Origin: Butyrivibrio sp. AE3009
GTDB taxonomy: Bacteria; Bacillota; Clostridia; Lachnospirales; Lachnospiraceae
Direction: 5' to 3'
NCBI RefSeq assembly: GCF_000420845.1
Contig: NZ_ATVS01000009.1
Location: forward strand, 1-64,000
DNA length: 64,000 bases
Below the pieces are notes generated by a model. That model did no database searches, was not told the DNA's origin, and was given only the letters and a program-made list of their open reading frames with translations. The translations under genes and the position numbers were made by a program. Of this stretch, positions 1 to 8,067 are shown piece by piece. Within the stretch, counting starts at the first letter, position 1, and each line of letters begins with the position of its first letter.

Positions 1-6
1 GCAGGT

Positions 7-393
7 TCATGCCGCGAAGCGGCGTAACAGAAACCCTTTCCGACGCAGAGTCGGTGAGGGCAGTTCATATTGGTAGAATGTATATCTTGATCCACTGGTT
101 ACATAATAATTCTTGTAAAAAGGGCGTTCCTGCCCATCGTAGTACAGTGTTCCTGAGGAGTTATAGGTTCCGTATTCCTGTGGGTCATAGCTGTACTTGG
201 CTCGTATGATCTTACCATTTTCCTTGACGTAGGTTTTCTCCTGATAGTCTAATAAAGGCCTTATCCAATCGACATCCCTATATCTTGCTCCGTCAAGTGA
301 AATAATCTCATCGAAGACTTCTTCGCCTTTTGGGTATGGGTCGAGTTTTGCCTCAATAGCAGCGGCTGCCGGTATCATCTTTTTCTTGTTCAT
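7..393 (-). CDS. Hypothetical protein, last gene of a type VII effector-like operon
   Basis: I do not recognise a family. The 128-residue product has no signal peptide or membrane segment and is rich in Tyr and Lys in its middle (about residues 55-105). It follows three same-strand genes that begin with a predicted secreted zinc-peptidase toxin, so an immunity or orphan-toxin role is possible but only inferred from position. A Shine-Dalgarno AAGGATAA lies just before the ATG, inside a 22-nt sequence that is repeated exactly at 843-864. The last 18 or so codons (SPTLRRKGFLLRRFAA) are read from a palindrome-rich repeat, so the natural C-terminus may have been replaced by repeat sequence. Confidence 0.5.
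   Translation of the reverse strand: MNKKKMIPAAAAIEAKLDPYPKGEEVFDEIISLDGARYRDVDWIRPLLDYQEKTYVKENGKIIRAKYSYDPQEYGTYNSSGTLYYDGQERPFYKNYYVTSGSRYTFYQYELPSPTLRRKGFLLRRFAA
11..60. repeat. Two adjacent hairpins overlapping the 3' end of a gene
   Basis: GCCGCGAAGCGGC (11-23) and an imperfect palindrome at 34-60 (CCGAC/GTCGG core with CCCT/AGGG flanks) sit side by side in the last codons of the first gene. They resemble dispersed intergenic palindromes and may continue past the left edge of the window. Confidence 0.45.
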
Positions 394-395
394 AC

Positions 396-417
396 TTATC
401 CTTAGCTGATCTCAATA
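396..417. repeat. 22-nt direct repeat, copy 1 (gene-junction sequence)
   Basis: Exactly identical to 843-864; it starts TTATCCTTAGCTGATC. On the minus strand it holds the end of the upstream gene (Ile-Tyr-stop) and the Shine-Dalgarno of the next gene. Confidence 0.9.
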
Positions 418-840
418 TATTTCCATGAACATTTTTTCTTCATCATAGGAACCAAATATTTCGGATATCTCCTCTTGAATTTCAGGATTAGAAAGCAAGT
501 ATTCAAAATAATTCTTGATATTCTTTGATACTACTTCCATTCCGTCATGCAAATTAGCAAAACACATTGCCCTTAGTATAATAATATCCTTATCGACAAG
601 TTCAGCTTTTTTGCCCGTTTTTCGTTCGAGAAACTCTTGAAAGCTTTCTCCAGAAAGGCAAAACTCATATTGGTATAGTTCGTATTTTTTTCGGCCATCG
701 ATGTAATAAGGAGTTATGAGTGCTTCTTCCGCTAAAAGATCACCGGCATCTTTACTAATTAGATCTAATGCTTCATGGATATTCAGCAGGTCATCATCAG
801 CTTGTATGCGATTATTTTTTATATAATTATCAAAAATCAT
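412..840 (-). CDS. Hypothetical cytoplasmic protein, candidate immunity protein
   Basis: The 142-residue acidic protein has no signal peptide or membrane segment and looks largely helical; I do not recognise the family. It lies between a lipoprotein gene and a small hypothetical gene in an operon headed by a predicted type VII effector, which is where immunity proteins of polymorphic toxins usually sit. Its stop codon lies in one copy of a 22-nt repeat, and the other copy lies just upstream of its start, so the gene is bracketed by identical sequence as a swappable cassette would be. The immunity role is inference. Confidence 0.5.
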   Translation of the reverse strand: MIFDNYIKNNRIQADDDLLNIHEALDLISKDAGDLLAEEALITPYYIDGRKKYELYQYEFCLSGESFQEFLERKTGKKAELVDKDIIILRAMCFANLHDGMEVVSKNIKNYFEYLLSNPEIQEEISEIFGSYDEEKMFMEIY

Positions 841-842
841 GA

Positions 843-864
843 TTATCCTTAGCTGATCTCAATA
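843..864. repeat. 22-nt direct repeat, copy 2 (gene-junction sequence)
   Basis: Exactly identical to 396-417. It places the same AAGGATAA ribosome-binding sequence two or three bases from the start codon of the gene ending at 412. Confidence 0.9.
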
Positions 865-889
865 GTCCCTCGTGCTTTGGTGCACTCTA

Positions 890-1585
890 TCAAATAAGCT
901 TCATAAGCTCTTCAATCACTTCTGCTGAATGTTTCGGGTCATTATACCCCAATCCTCCATAGTAAGAGCAGTTCCTGCCATCCTCCGTAACAAAGACAAT
1001 ACGCCATGCATAGTTTGCGGTCGAATCAGTATCTGTCCCTGTAAATTCAGGTGTTTTTTCCCAAGCATCAACTTCATATCTCGATACAATTGTACTTAGT
1101 TTCTCAATAGCTTCTGCTGATAGAGCAACAGAATTGGTATCATCGGTGTAATATGCCTTCTGAGTCAGATCAAATACCTTTTTTTGTGCGAAAACTCCTT
1201 CATTAAGATAAACTCCAATTCGCACGATTTTGTCATCTTTTTTCACAGCATAGTCCGTATCTTTGTCAATGAAGCCATATAACCTGTCCATTTCCGTATA
1301 TCTGTACATGTCCGCAGAGCCCTCATATATTTCATGGGCCTCCTCTGAGGTACAATCATCAGCGACCAGATCGTACGCTTCAACAAAGGCAACTACGTCC
1401 ATCTCGTCAAAGTCTTCTTTTTTGAAATCATAATGTTCAACCAGATACTGAATATATTCCTGCTCCTTATTTGCTTCGGTATGTTCCATGCTTATTTCTT
1501 CTCCTTTTCCATTTCCTGTATTGCTGCATCCAACCAATAATATAAGTATTAATAAAAAGTTAAGGCAAATCAGCCGTCTTTTCAT
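890..1585 (-). CDS. Lipoprotein, candidate immunity protein for the adjacent effector
   Basis: A 231-residue protein with a short positive N-terminus, a hydrophobic stretch and a lipobox LLVGC-S near residue 20, so it is expected to be lipid-anchored on the outer face of the membrane. No recognised domain follows. It starts 17 nt after the stop of the predicted zinc-peptidase effector. For an effector that acts outside the cell, a surface lipoprotein is a logical antidote, but this is inferred from position and topology only. The ATG is preceded by AAAGGAGC. Confidence 0.6.
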   Translation of the reverse strand: MKRRLICLNFLLILILLVGCSNTGNGKGEEISMEHTEANKEQEYIQYLVEHYDFKKEDFDEMDVVAFVEAYDLVADDCTSEEAHEIYEGSADMYRYTEMDRLYGFIDKDTDYAVKKDDKIVRIGVYLNEGVFAQKKVFDLTQKAYYTDDTNSVALSAEAIEKLSTIVSRYEVDAWEKTPEFTGTDTDSTANYAWRIVFVTEDGRNCSYYGGLGYNDPKHSAEVIEELMKLI

Positions 1586-1602
1586 TTTTTAGCTCCTTTG
1601 TA

Positions 1603-2895
1603 TTAATTATTTGCCATATCTTTAGCATACTGTTCAAGCATATCACTCGCTTCAGGAAAGTACTCCTTTAAGATTTCAATATTTTCCAAATCACCTGCCA
1701 TTTGATATGAAAAATATTCGGCCCATAGTTCTTTACCAGGCTTAACACCGTCAGCATCACATCCCCAGTAAGTATCTTGATCATGTCCGTATCCATTTCG
1801 CAATTCATTTCGAGAAACTCCGCCATATACATCTGAAGGTGCTTCATATAATGGTCCACCGGTTATGTGGTTTGTTTTCATTTCCTCTACTATCTTGTCA
1901 TATAAAGCCTTATCACGCCTCGGAAGACTATCTCTGGTTCCGTTTTTCATGGCTTCAACAACTTTATCCAAGTCTGCAGCAGGATATTGGTTATTAGCTT
2001 GTAATTGCTCTCCTATACTATGGACACTATGCTCGTTATTAGGATTATCGTATACATCGTACCATATTGCCTCTTTTAGTGTGACTTCTTTTTGCATTGC
2101 ATGGCTATAGTAAGTATAGGTCTCAGTATCAGATCCGGAAAAATTACACATATCGTTATTATAATCTAGGCAATGGCCTGTTTCATGGAACAAAGTTGTA
2201 TACGGGCCTCTCGGATCCGGTTCGAAACTATTCGGATTATAAAATAATCCGCCATACTCTCCGCCTTTAGTATAATTAAAACATGCTCCCGGCTTTTTGT
2301 TACCGTTTTCATCAATGGTATAATAGTTGCAGTCTACTATACAGTATTTATCCAAATTATTAAGAAACATAGATCTATATGGTTCCGGTGCATTGTATGC
2401 AAGATATTTTATGTTCCTTATATCATCTTCGGTTAAATTATTATTCTTGCCGCCTTTTAAGAAATCTTCAAAAGCCTTGGCATATTCGGGATGAATTTTT
2501 TCAAAGTCTGAAATGAATTTTTCCATTTCCGCAGGGTCCGTCTGCATAAGGTCATTTCCGGACTTTTTACTCGTTCCACCGCCACCTTCAATCACTGCCT
2601 GTTGGTCGCCTCCTGAAGGCCTTATATATTGCAGTATATTGTCTTCTGCCTGAGTATAATAATCCAGTATCTTATCAATAGCCTCCTTTAATTCCTGTAC
2701 TTTCCTGGATTCATCGGCAATTGTAGTTTCAAACCCTCTTACAGTTGGCACCAATTCACTAAAGCTAGGCATTTTTTCCAATTCGCATGCAATATCTTCA
2801 GTCTCTCTGCTCAGTGCTTCCAGCCTCGTACTGGCGCCTATGAACCCCTGTGACGCTTGCCTGCATCCGGAAATATTAATTCTAAAGCTCCCCAT
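1603..2895 (-). CDS. Type VII-secretion-like effector with C-terminal zinc metallopeptidase domain
   Basis: The first 95 residues are predicted helical and lack a signal peptide, like the WXG100/LXG targeting domains of type VII substrates. A Gly-rich linker (about 96-115) leads to a C-terminal domain with HETGHCLD at residue 237, the HExxH zinc site, and a downstream ELWAEYF (Glu about 393) that fits the third zinc ligand of zincins. This is the layout of a polymorphic toxin carrying a peptidase warhead. The first gene of a four-gene operon; AAGGAGAATGTTAT precedes the ATG. No type VII machinery (EssC-like ATPase) lies in the window, so the secretion route is inferred. Alternative: a cell-wall peptidase unrelated to competition. 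Confidence 0.65.
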   Translation of the reverse strand: MGSFRINISGCRQASQGFIGASTRLEALSRETEDIACELEKMPSFSELVPTVRGFETTIADESRKVQELKEAIDKILDYYTQAEDNILQYIRPSGGDQQAVIEGGGGTSKKSGNDLMQTDPAEMEKFISDFEKIHPEYAKAFEDFLKGGKNNNLTEDDIRNIKYLAYNAPEPYRSMFLNNLDKYCIVDCNYYTIDENGNKKPGACFNYTKGGEYGGLFYNPNSFEPDPRGPYTTLFHETGHCLDYNNDMCNFSGSDTETYTYYSHAMQKEVTLKEAIWYDVYDNPNNEHSVHSIGEQLQANNQYPAADLDKVVEAMKNGTRDSLPRRDKALYDKIVEEMKTNHITGGPLYEAPSDVYGGVSRNELRNGYGHDQDTYWGCDADGVKPGKELWAEYFSYQMAGDLENIEILKEYFPEASDMLEQYAKDMANN

Positions 2896-3029
2896 ATAAC
2901 ATTCTCCTTATTAATTCGATGCAAGTACTATATCATATGTCCTTCCACATATGTTGATTTTCCGACGAATGACACTTGAAATGGGATGAATGGCATTTTT
3001 CGAAGATTTTTTTGCACATAATCAATAAA

Positions 3030-3096
3030 GAATGTCGCTTGCGACATTCTCGCGCCGAGCGCGGTTGCTGAAGGCAACATATTCCTATCGCGCGAG
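3030..3096. repeat. Cluster of hairpins in the gap between two minus-strand genes
   Basis: A perfect inverted repeat at 3030-3049 (GAATGTCGC-TT-GCGACATTC), a GTTGC/GCAAC hairpin near 3063-3077 and outer arms CTCGCGC (3049-3055) and GCGCGAG (3090-3096). On the minus strand the first hairpin is followed by a T-rich stretch, so it may end the upstream transcript. The rest looks like a dispersed palindromic element. Confidence 0.5.
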
Positions 3097-3160
3097 TGCG
3101 CATCCATAGCGGTTTTCAGAAAATTTTAATGTTTTATTTAGAATTTTTTAAAAATTTATT

Positions 3161-4315
3161 TTACCCATAGAAAAAGGCCACGCCGGCTACTGGATACAAG
3201 ATTTTAAAATGTGTACTGTTGTGGTATAGGTATAAACCATTAGGTCCCCGGTGAAAGCCATTACTTTCAGCTAAGGAAATGATTCCGTCTAACATTTGCT
3301 GCTTTTCAGAATCAGTATAAAGATCTGATGAATTCTCTTTTATTCGAATAGAATCAATATCCAATACTATCGCACCGTCTCCATACTTAAAATCAGCTTC
3401 AACTACGTCGTTGTAACAAAAATAATGCTTATCAAGAACCACCTTATTATTACTATCTCTACTAGCAAAAGTTTGCGAATACGAACCATCAGAATTGCCA
3501 GAGACCGGAACTGGGTCAAATACTCGTTCTAACAGGGTTTCATCAAAATTTGTAAGGTCATGGACAAAATACATTTGAGAATTCGAAGATGCCAGGCTAA
3601 TGCGATTGTTTTCAGCTAAGAAAATGATTTCGTCTAACATTCGCTGCTTTTGAGAATCTGAATAAAGATCTGATGAATTCTCTTTTATTCGAATAGAATC
3701 AATATCCAATACTACATATCTGTTTCTAACCTTAAAATCAGCTTCAACTACGTCGTTGTAACAAAAATAATGCTGATCAAGAACCACCTTATCATTACTA
3801 TATGTGCCAATATAAATTCCCGACCACGAGCCATCAAAATAATGCCAATAGCCTATTATCAAAACGGAACTTGTAATAATTATAAAAGAAGTCATCAAGA
3901 CCTCTACGACTCTTTTGCAACGAATACCCAAAGTAACACTAAGTTGTTTTCTTTTTATCCACCATCCGATTAGATAAAAAATCAATACCGAAAAAACTGC
4001 ATCCAGGAAAACAACTAACAAAACATAACCTAAGAACATTACTTGTGAGTCGCCTCCCTGAAATCTAATAGCCATAGTTTTCACCAAAGCAAGCAATAAT
4101 ACTATCCTAAATAAATTGAAAGCCACTTTCTCTTTACGCGATGGAGACTGAATGATCATATAAAACAAAATACTGCATAAAAACGGAAGCAGGATTAGAA
4201 GTATATGGAAAATAGAATTAGATCCGATTCCATACGTAAAAATAGATAGAAGGAAAATATAATCTGTTATTATGGCTACCATGATTATTTCTATGGCTCT
4301 AGCTAATTTATTCAC
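3161..4315 (-). CDS. Membrane protein with duplicated extracytoplasmic domain
   Basis: The N-terminal 160 residues hold four or five hydrophobic segments (about 10-30, 35-55, 68-90, 92-120, 140-158). The remainder is a soluble region built from two near-identical copies of about 64 residues (174-237 and 289-352), each starting with KVVLD-HYFCYNDVVEADFK. I do not recognise the family. The best ribosome-binding sequence (AGGAG) serves a five-codon reading frame (MKYSE) whose TGA overlaps this ATG as ATGA, so translation may start by reinitiation. No neighbours clarify its role. Confidence 0.7.
   Translation of the reverse strand: MNKLARAIEIIMVAIITDYIFLLSIFTYGIGSNSIFHILLILLPFLCSILFYMIIQSPSRKEKVAFNLFRIVLLLALVKTMAIRFQGGDSQVMFLGYVLLVVFLDAVFSVLIFYLIGWWIKRKQLSVTLGIRCKRVVEVLMTSFIIITSSVLIIGYWHYFDGSWSGIYIGTYSNDKVVLDQHYFCYNDVVEADFKVRNRYVVLDIDSIRIKENSSDLYSDSQKQRMLDEIIFLAENNRISLASSNSQMYFVHDLTNFDETLLERVFDPVPVSGNSDGSYSQTFASRDSNNKVVLDKHYFCYNDVVEADFKYGDGAIVLDIDSIRIKENSSDLYTDSEKQQMLDGIISLAESNGFHRGPNGLYLYHNSTHFKILYPVAGVAFFYG
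3260..3451. repeat. Intragenic duplication, distal copy
   Basis: Nearly identical in DNA to 3605-3796, including an unbroken block of about 50 nt. The 345-bp offset is 115 codons, so the reading frame is kept. Confidence 0.9.
3605..3796. repeat. Intragenic duplication, proximal copy
   Basis: Partner of 3260-3451. Most differences between the two lie at the ends of the unit and around the VRNRYV/YGDGAI segment. Confidence 0.9.
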
Positions 4316-4540
4316 TGTATTTCATACTCCTAATCATTAGTTTGTGAATTGATCCTTATGCTCTTTTTTAGCCTTTTTATAAAATCTGCCGTTTTCATCT
4401 TTATAGGAATGTTTATAAATTCAGTATATTAGCGGCATTCAAGCCATAAAACACACTTTTCGGAAAAATAAGGACATCTGTTTTCACCTAAATAGCGAGT
4501 TGACCGCCCCCGTGAATTATGAAGTTTTTAATTATTTCAC

Positions 4541-4567
4541 AAAAAAGACAGGTCAAAATGACCTGTC
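4541..4567 (-). terminator. Intrinsic terminator of aspS
   Basis: On the minus strand GACAGGTC-ATTTT-GACCTGTC is followed directly by TTTTTT. It lies 15 nt past the aspS stop codon. Confidence 0.85.
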
Positions 4568-4581
4568 CGGGTAATACTTAA

Positions 4582-6390
4582 TTATTCATTTTCCTCATCA
4601 GCTGTAGTCTTGATGTGAAGCTCCTCAAGCTGCTTGTCTGTTACGTATCCGGGAGCACCCATCATGATGTCCTGCGCGTTCTTGTTCATAGGGAAAGGAA
4701 TAATCTCTCTGATTGTGTCCTCTCCTGCAAGGAGCATTACCATACGGTCTACGCCGGGTGCGATTCCTGCGTGCGGAGGTGCTCCGTAGCAGAATGCGTT
4801 GTACATGGCAGGGAACTTGGCCTTAACGTCCTCTTCACCAAGTCTTACCATCTCGAAGGCCTTGATCATGATCTCGGGATCATGGTTACGAACAGCTCCT
4901 GAGGAAAGCTCGATTCCGTTAACAACAAGATCGTACTGATCTGCTGTGATGGAAAGAGGATCTATCTCGCCTCTCTCAGCCTTAAGAAGGGTCTCAAGAC
5001 CACCTGAAGGCATTGAGAAAGGATTGTGGCAGAACTCAAGCTCGCCTGACTCCTCGCCGATCTCGTACATAGGGAAATCAACGATCCAGCAGAACTCGTA
5101 CTTTTCTTTGTCCATGTGACCGGGAACTGCTGCGCCGAAGGTCTTAACGATAACGCCGGCTGTCTTCTGAGCTGCTGTAAGCTTACCGGCAGAAAGAACA
5201 ACCAGGTCGCCGCTCTTAAGTGAAAGAGCTGAAACCACTGCGTCTTTTATAGGTGCAACGAACTTGGAGATTCCTCCAACCAGCTCGCCGTTCTCATCCA
5301 TTCTGAACCAGTATGCCTTGTTTCCGGACTGAACCTCTACATCGCCGATGGTCTTGTCGATGAACTTGCGGCTCTCCTTGAAGTCGGAAATAACAACTGC
5401 CTTGATTCTTACGTTGGTATCTGTACCGTCCTCAGCCTTAGTAGCGAAAGGTCCGAAGCCGCAGTCCTTAAGAGCCTCAGTTACATCTGTAACAGTAAGG
5501 TCGATTCTAAGGTCGGGCTTGTCTGAACCGTATTTTTCCATAGCCTCAAGATAAGGAATTCTGGTAAAAGGAGACTTGGAAGCGCGGTCATAGGTACCAT
5601 ACTTCTCAAATACGGGAGGAAGTACATCCTCACATACTGCAAAAACGTCCTCCTGAGTAGCGAAAGCCATCTCCATATCAAGCTGATAGAACTCTCCGGG
5701 GCTTCTGTCGCCTCTAGCGTCCTCATCTCTGAAGCAGGGTGCGATCTGGAAGTAGCGGTCAAAGCCTGCTGTCATAAGAAGCTGCTTGAACTGCTGAGGA
5801 GCCTGGGGCAGAGCATAGAACTTGCCGGGGTGCTTTCTTGCAGGTACAAGGTAATCTCTTGCGCCCTCAGGTGAAGAAGCGGTAAGGATGGGAGTTGTGA
5901 TCTCCATGAATCCGTGCTCTGTCATTGACTGACGAAGGGCTGCGATTACGTTGCATCTAAGGATAATATTCTTTTTAACCTCGGGATTACGAAGGTCAAG
6001 ATAACGATATTTAAGACGTGCTGTCTCGTCAGCCTCTCTTGAGTGGTTGATCTCAAAGGGAAGCTCGTTGTAACGGCATCTTCCGAGGATCTCGATGGAC
6101 TCGGGAACAACCTCAATATCACCGGTCTCCTGCTTGGGGTTCTTGGAGCTACGCTCTCTTACAACGCCCTTAACGGAGATTGTGGATTCCTTGGTGATGG
6201 CCTTGGCTGTCTTGACCATCTCTTCTGTTTCAAGAACGATCTGTGTTGTGCCGTAGAAATCACGAAGGACTACGAAGCCGAGGTTGGATCCTACTTCACG
6301 CATGTTCTCAAGCCAGCCAACAAGCTTAACACTCTCGCCGACATTTGCCATGCGCAGCTCACCACAGGTATGTGTACGTGACTGCATCAT
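4582..6390 (-). CDS. aspS: Aspartyl-tRNA synthetase
   Basis: Charges tRNA-Asp with aspartate in the cytoplasm. The 602-residue length fits the bacterial-type enzyme. The N-terminal OB-fold anticodon domain comes first (VKLVGWLENMREVGSNLGFV), then class II motif 2 (FRDEDARGDRSPGEFYQLDM, near residue 215-235) and motif 3 (GIAPGVDRMVMLL, near 550), with the bacterial GAD insert region between them. Two ATGs are adjacent; GGAG lies 9 nt before the first, so I use that one. The gene stands alone here, not next to hisS, and its leader contains a large structured element at 6422-6575. I saw no T-box sequence. Confidence 0.97.
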   Translation of the reverse strand: MMQSRTHTCGELRMANVGESVKLVGWLENMREVGSNLGFVVLRDFYGTTQIVLETEEMVKTAKAITKESTISVKGVVRERSSKNPKQETGDIEVVPESIEILGRCRYNELPFEINHSREADETARLKYRYLDLRNPEVKKNIILRCNVIAALRQSMTEHGFMEITTPILTASSPEGARDYLVPARKHPGKFYALPQAPQQFKQLLMTAGFDRYFQIAPCFRDEDARGDRSPGEFYQLDMEMAFATQEDVFAVCEDVLPPVFEKYGTYDRASKSPFTRIPYLEAMEKYGSDKPDLRIDLTVTDVTEALKDCGFGPFATKAEDGTDTNVRIKAVVISDFKESRKFIDKTIGDVEVQSGNKAYWFRMDENGELVGGISKFVAPIKDAVVSALSLKSGDLVVLSAGKLTAAQKTAGVIVKTFGAAVPGHMDKEKYEFCWIVDFPMYEIGEESGELEFCHNPFSMPSGGLETLLKAERGEIDPLSITADQYDLVVNGIELSSGAVRNHDPEIMIKAFEMVRLGEEDVKAKFPAMYNAFCYGAPPHAGIAPGVDRMVMLLAGEDTIREIIPFPMNKNAQDIMMGAPGYVTDKQLEELHIKTTADEENE

Positions 6391-6421
6391 AATTTGTTAC
6401 TCCATTTCTTTAATTTAATCC

Positions 6422-6575
6422 GCAGTCATCATTTCAAAATATACAACGTTGCTCATAGTGCTGAACACTGCGTAAAGCCCTGAGCATATCGTTTCGTGCA
6501 AGGGCACTCACGATATAGGTCTTTACTCCGTAGCACTACAATCGCGCCTTATGTATATTTTGAAATGATGGCTGC
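6422..6575. ncRNA. Structured intergenic element, family 1 copy A
   Basis: An outer stem of 24 bp with one G-T wobble (6422-6445 with 6552-6575) encloses inner stems AGTGCT/AGCACT, TAAAG/CTTTA and ATATCGT/ACGATAT. The centre holds GCCCTGAGCAT, TTCGTGCAAGGGCACTC and AGGTCT. The same central words with different but again complementary stems occur at 60824-60970, so pairing appears to be kept while sequence changes. Copy A lies about 30 nt upstream of the aspS start. It may be a structured RNA or a palindromic mobile element; the transcribed strand is unknown. Confidence 0.6.
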
Positions 6576-6726
6576 TCACTTATAGCCAAAGGAATAGGAA
6601 TTGACAAAGACGTCATGCATTCCTTTAACCAATATTTGTAAAATAGCTGCTACTGTAATGTCGGCCTACAATCCCGGTCTGGATGATAAGGCGTAGTTAA
6701 TGGGATAACCGCTGGGTTACGCTGAC
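6576..6726. other. Intergenic stretch without recognised gene
   Basis: Between the structured element and the terminator of the next minus-strand gene. No reading frame with a ribosome-binding site and no strong repeat was seen here. Confidence 0.5.
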
Positions 6727-6767
6727 AAAAAAGTAGCGTGATATCGGATGAAGGTCTGATATCACGC
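6727..6767 (-). terminator. Intrinsic terminator of the lipoprotein gene
   Basis: The 10-bp stem GCGTGATATC/GATATCACGC (6736-6745 with 6758-6767) is followed on the minus strand by TACTTTTTT. It lies about 50 nt past the stop codon at 6820. Confidence 0.8.
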
Positions 6768-6819
6768 ATTACATTTTAGAACATGATTATGTTTGTTGCA
6801 AGAAAAAACTGATATTGGG

Positions 6820-7482
6820 TTATTTAACTTTGTTGCCGCCCCATTCTACTACGGTGAAGCCCTTGCGCTCAGGTGCGCTTAAGTACTGAGGGTTGATCTT
6901 GATGAACCTCTCTGTAGGATACCAGGCCATGAATACACGGATGATGGAATCAGGCTCGGGAGTTACGGTAAGCTTGGCGTTCTTGTTATAGGTTCTGCCC
7001 TGGAAGCTTATCATGTTATAAGCGTTGCCCTGCATCTGCGGAACCCAGAACTCCATGAACTCTTTGGCCTCGGACTCGTTAAGTCCCAGCTGAGGAAGTG
7101 CTTCCTTGAGGAACGCCTCTGTATCAGCCCCTCTGATGCAGAAGCCTGAGTAGAAATCATATTCCCACTTTGGAGCTCCCTCCCAGAAGAGATAATCGTA
7201 GTCTTTGCCCTCGAAGGTTATCTTGCCGTTCTTATTGGCGGTGCAGTTCCAAACATTCTCTGCATTGAACTCAGGTATGAGCTCGGTAAGATCTCCGTTG
7301 TAATCCAAACGCACTGAAACAGCAGTGTTATCTTCCTCGGGATAAAGGTAAATTACAGGCTTGAGATCCTGTCCCGTAGCGCAGTCATCTGAACTGCCAT
7401 TTCCCGCCGGAGCACCGCTGCATCCAACACACATTATTAAAAGTCCCGATAAAATAAGACCCAGAATACTTTTCTTCGTCAT
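6820..7482 (-). CDS. Lipoprotein with KPVIYLYP motif
   Basis: The signal peptide ends in a lipobox MCVGC-S, so the protein is expected to be anchored outside the membrane. The mature part begins with KPVIYLYPEE, a motif I know from uncharacterised secreted proteins of gut Firmicutes, followed by a beta-rich domain with many aromatic residues (YDYLFWEGAPKWEYDF). Function unknown. I place the start at MTKKS (7482), where GGGGTG lies 6 nt upstream; two further start codons lie slightly upstream. It is a single-gene unit, divergent from a gene fragment on the plus strand. Confidence 0.75.
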   Translation of the reverse strand: MTKKSILGLILSGLLIMCVGCSGAPAGNGSSDDCATGQDLKPVIYLYPEEDNTAVSVRLDYNGDLTELIPEFNAENVWNCTANKNGKITFEGKDYDYLFWEGAPKWEYDFYSGFCIRGADTEAFLKEALPQLGLNESEAKEFMEFWVPQMQGNAYNMISFQGRTYNKNAKLTVTPEPDSIIRVFMAWYPTERFIKINPQYLSAPERKGFTVVEWGGNKVK

Positions 7483-7720
7483 AGGCATCACCCCCTATAG
7501 CTATTTTCATTGTAACTTACGGGGACTTGTCTGAAAATGCCAAAACCGCCGATAAAATCGGGGTTTTTTTGTACAAATTTTCTGAAACGTTTTCTGAAAT
7601 ATGGCAGGGGGATGAAGGGAATTGCAGTTTCCTTTGTTTTATGCGGGTTGTAGCGGTTTGTGCAGCGGTTGTTTTAGCGATTCATTGCGTTACTGTAATG
7701 TTTGGCTGCGGGCTGATTAA

Positions 7721-7927
7721 CCTCCCGGCAGTTCCGGGAAATATCAATCCAGAGTATCTTTTTACCAAGACTTGCGGAGCAAATATCTTGATTTTGACTA
7801 TATCAAAGCCATTACTGAGGCAGAAAAACCCGGCCCTGAAGGTAAAAGCAGGTGCATTGCCATCGCTGATCTGCTGACGGATATGTGCTATTTCCAGCAT
7901 ATGGTTGAGGTGGTAAAAGAGTTATAA
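7721..7927 (+). pseudogene. C-terminal gene fragment
   Basis: A 68-codon open frame directly after a stop codon at 7718-7720, with no start or ribosome-binding site, encodes a protein-like sequence (YQDLRSKYLDFDYIKAITEA ... CIAIADLLTDMCYFQHMVEV). The composition looks like a real protein end rather than random DNA, but I cannot name the family. A different frame over 7527-7877 is open for 116 codons and looks less protein-like. The hairpin CCCGC/GCGGG just after the stop could be its old terminator. Confidence 0.35.
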
Positions 7928-8067
7928 TTAGCCCGCGAGCCCAGTTTTGGTGCGGGTTTGCGAGGTGGTGTTTTTATTGTACTCCTTATTTGGGATTATT
8001 AGGATGTAAGAATGAGGTAATGACTTCGGATGATTCCAAGTGATTTCAAATGAGAGGAGTACGCGAT

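Noticed and set aside
6391..6575. T-box riboswitch in the aspS leader
   Set aside because: The leader is long and structured, as expected for a T-box, but no AGGGTGGNACCGCG core or terminator/antiterminator pair was found, and the element recurs after pyrG.
7527..7877. 116-codon plus-strand open frame
   Set aside because: Another frame over its second half looks more protein-like and ends at 7927; this frame has no domain and a poor start signal.
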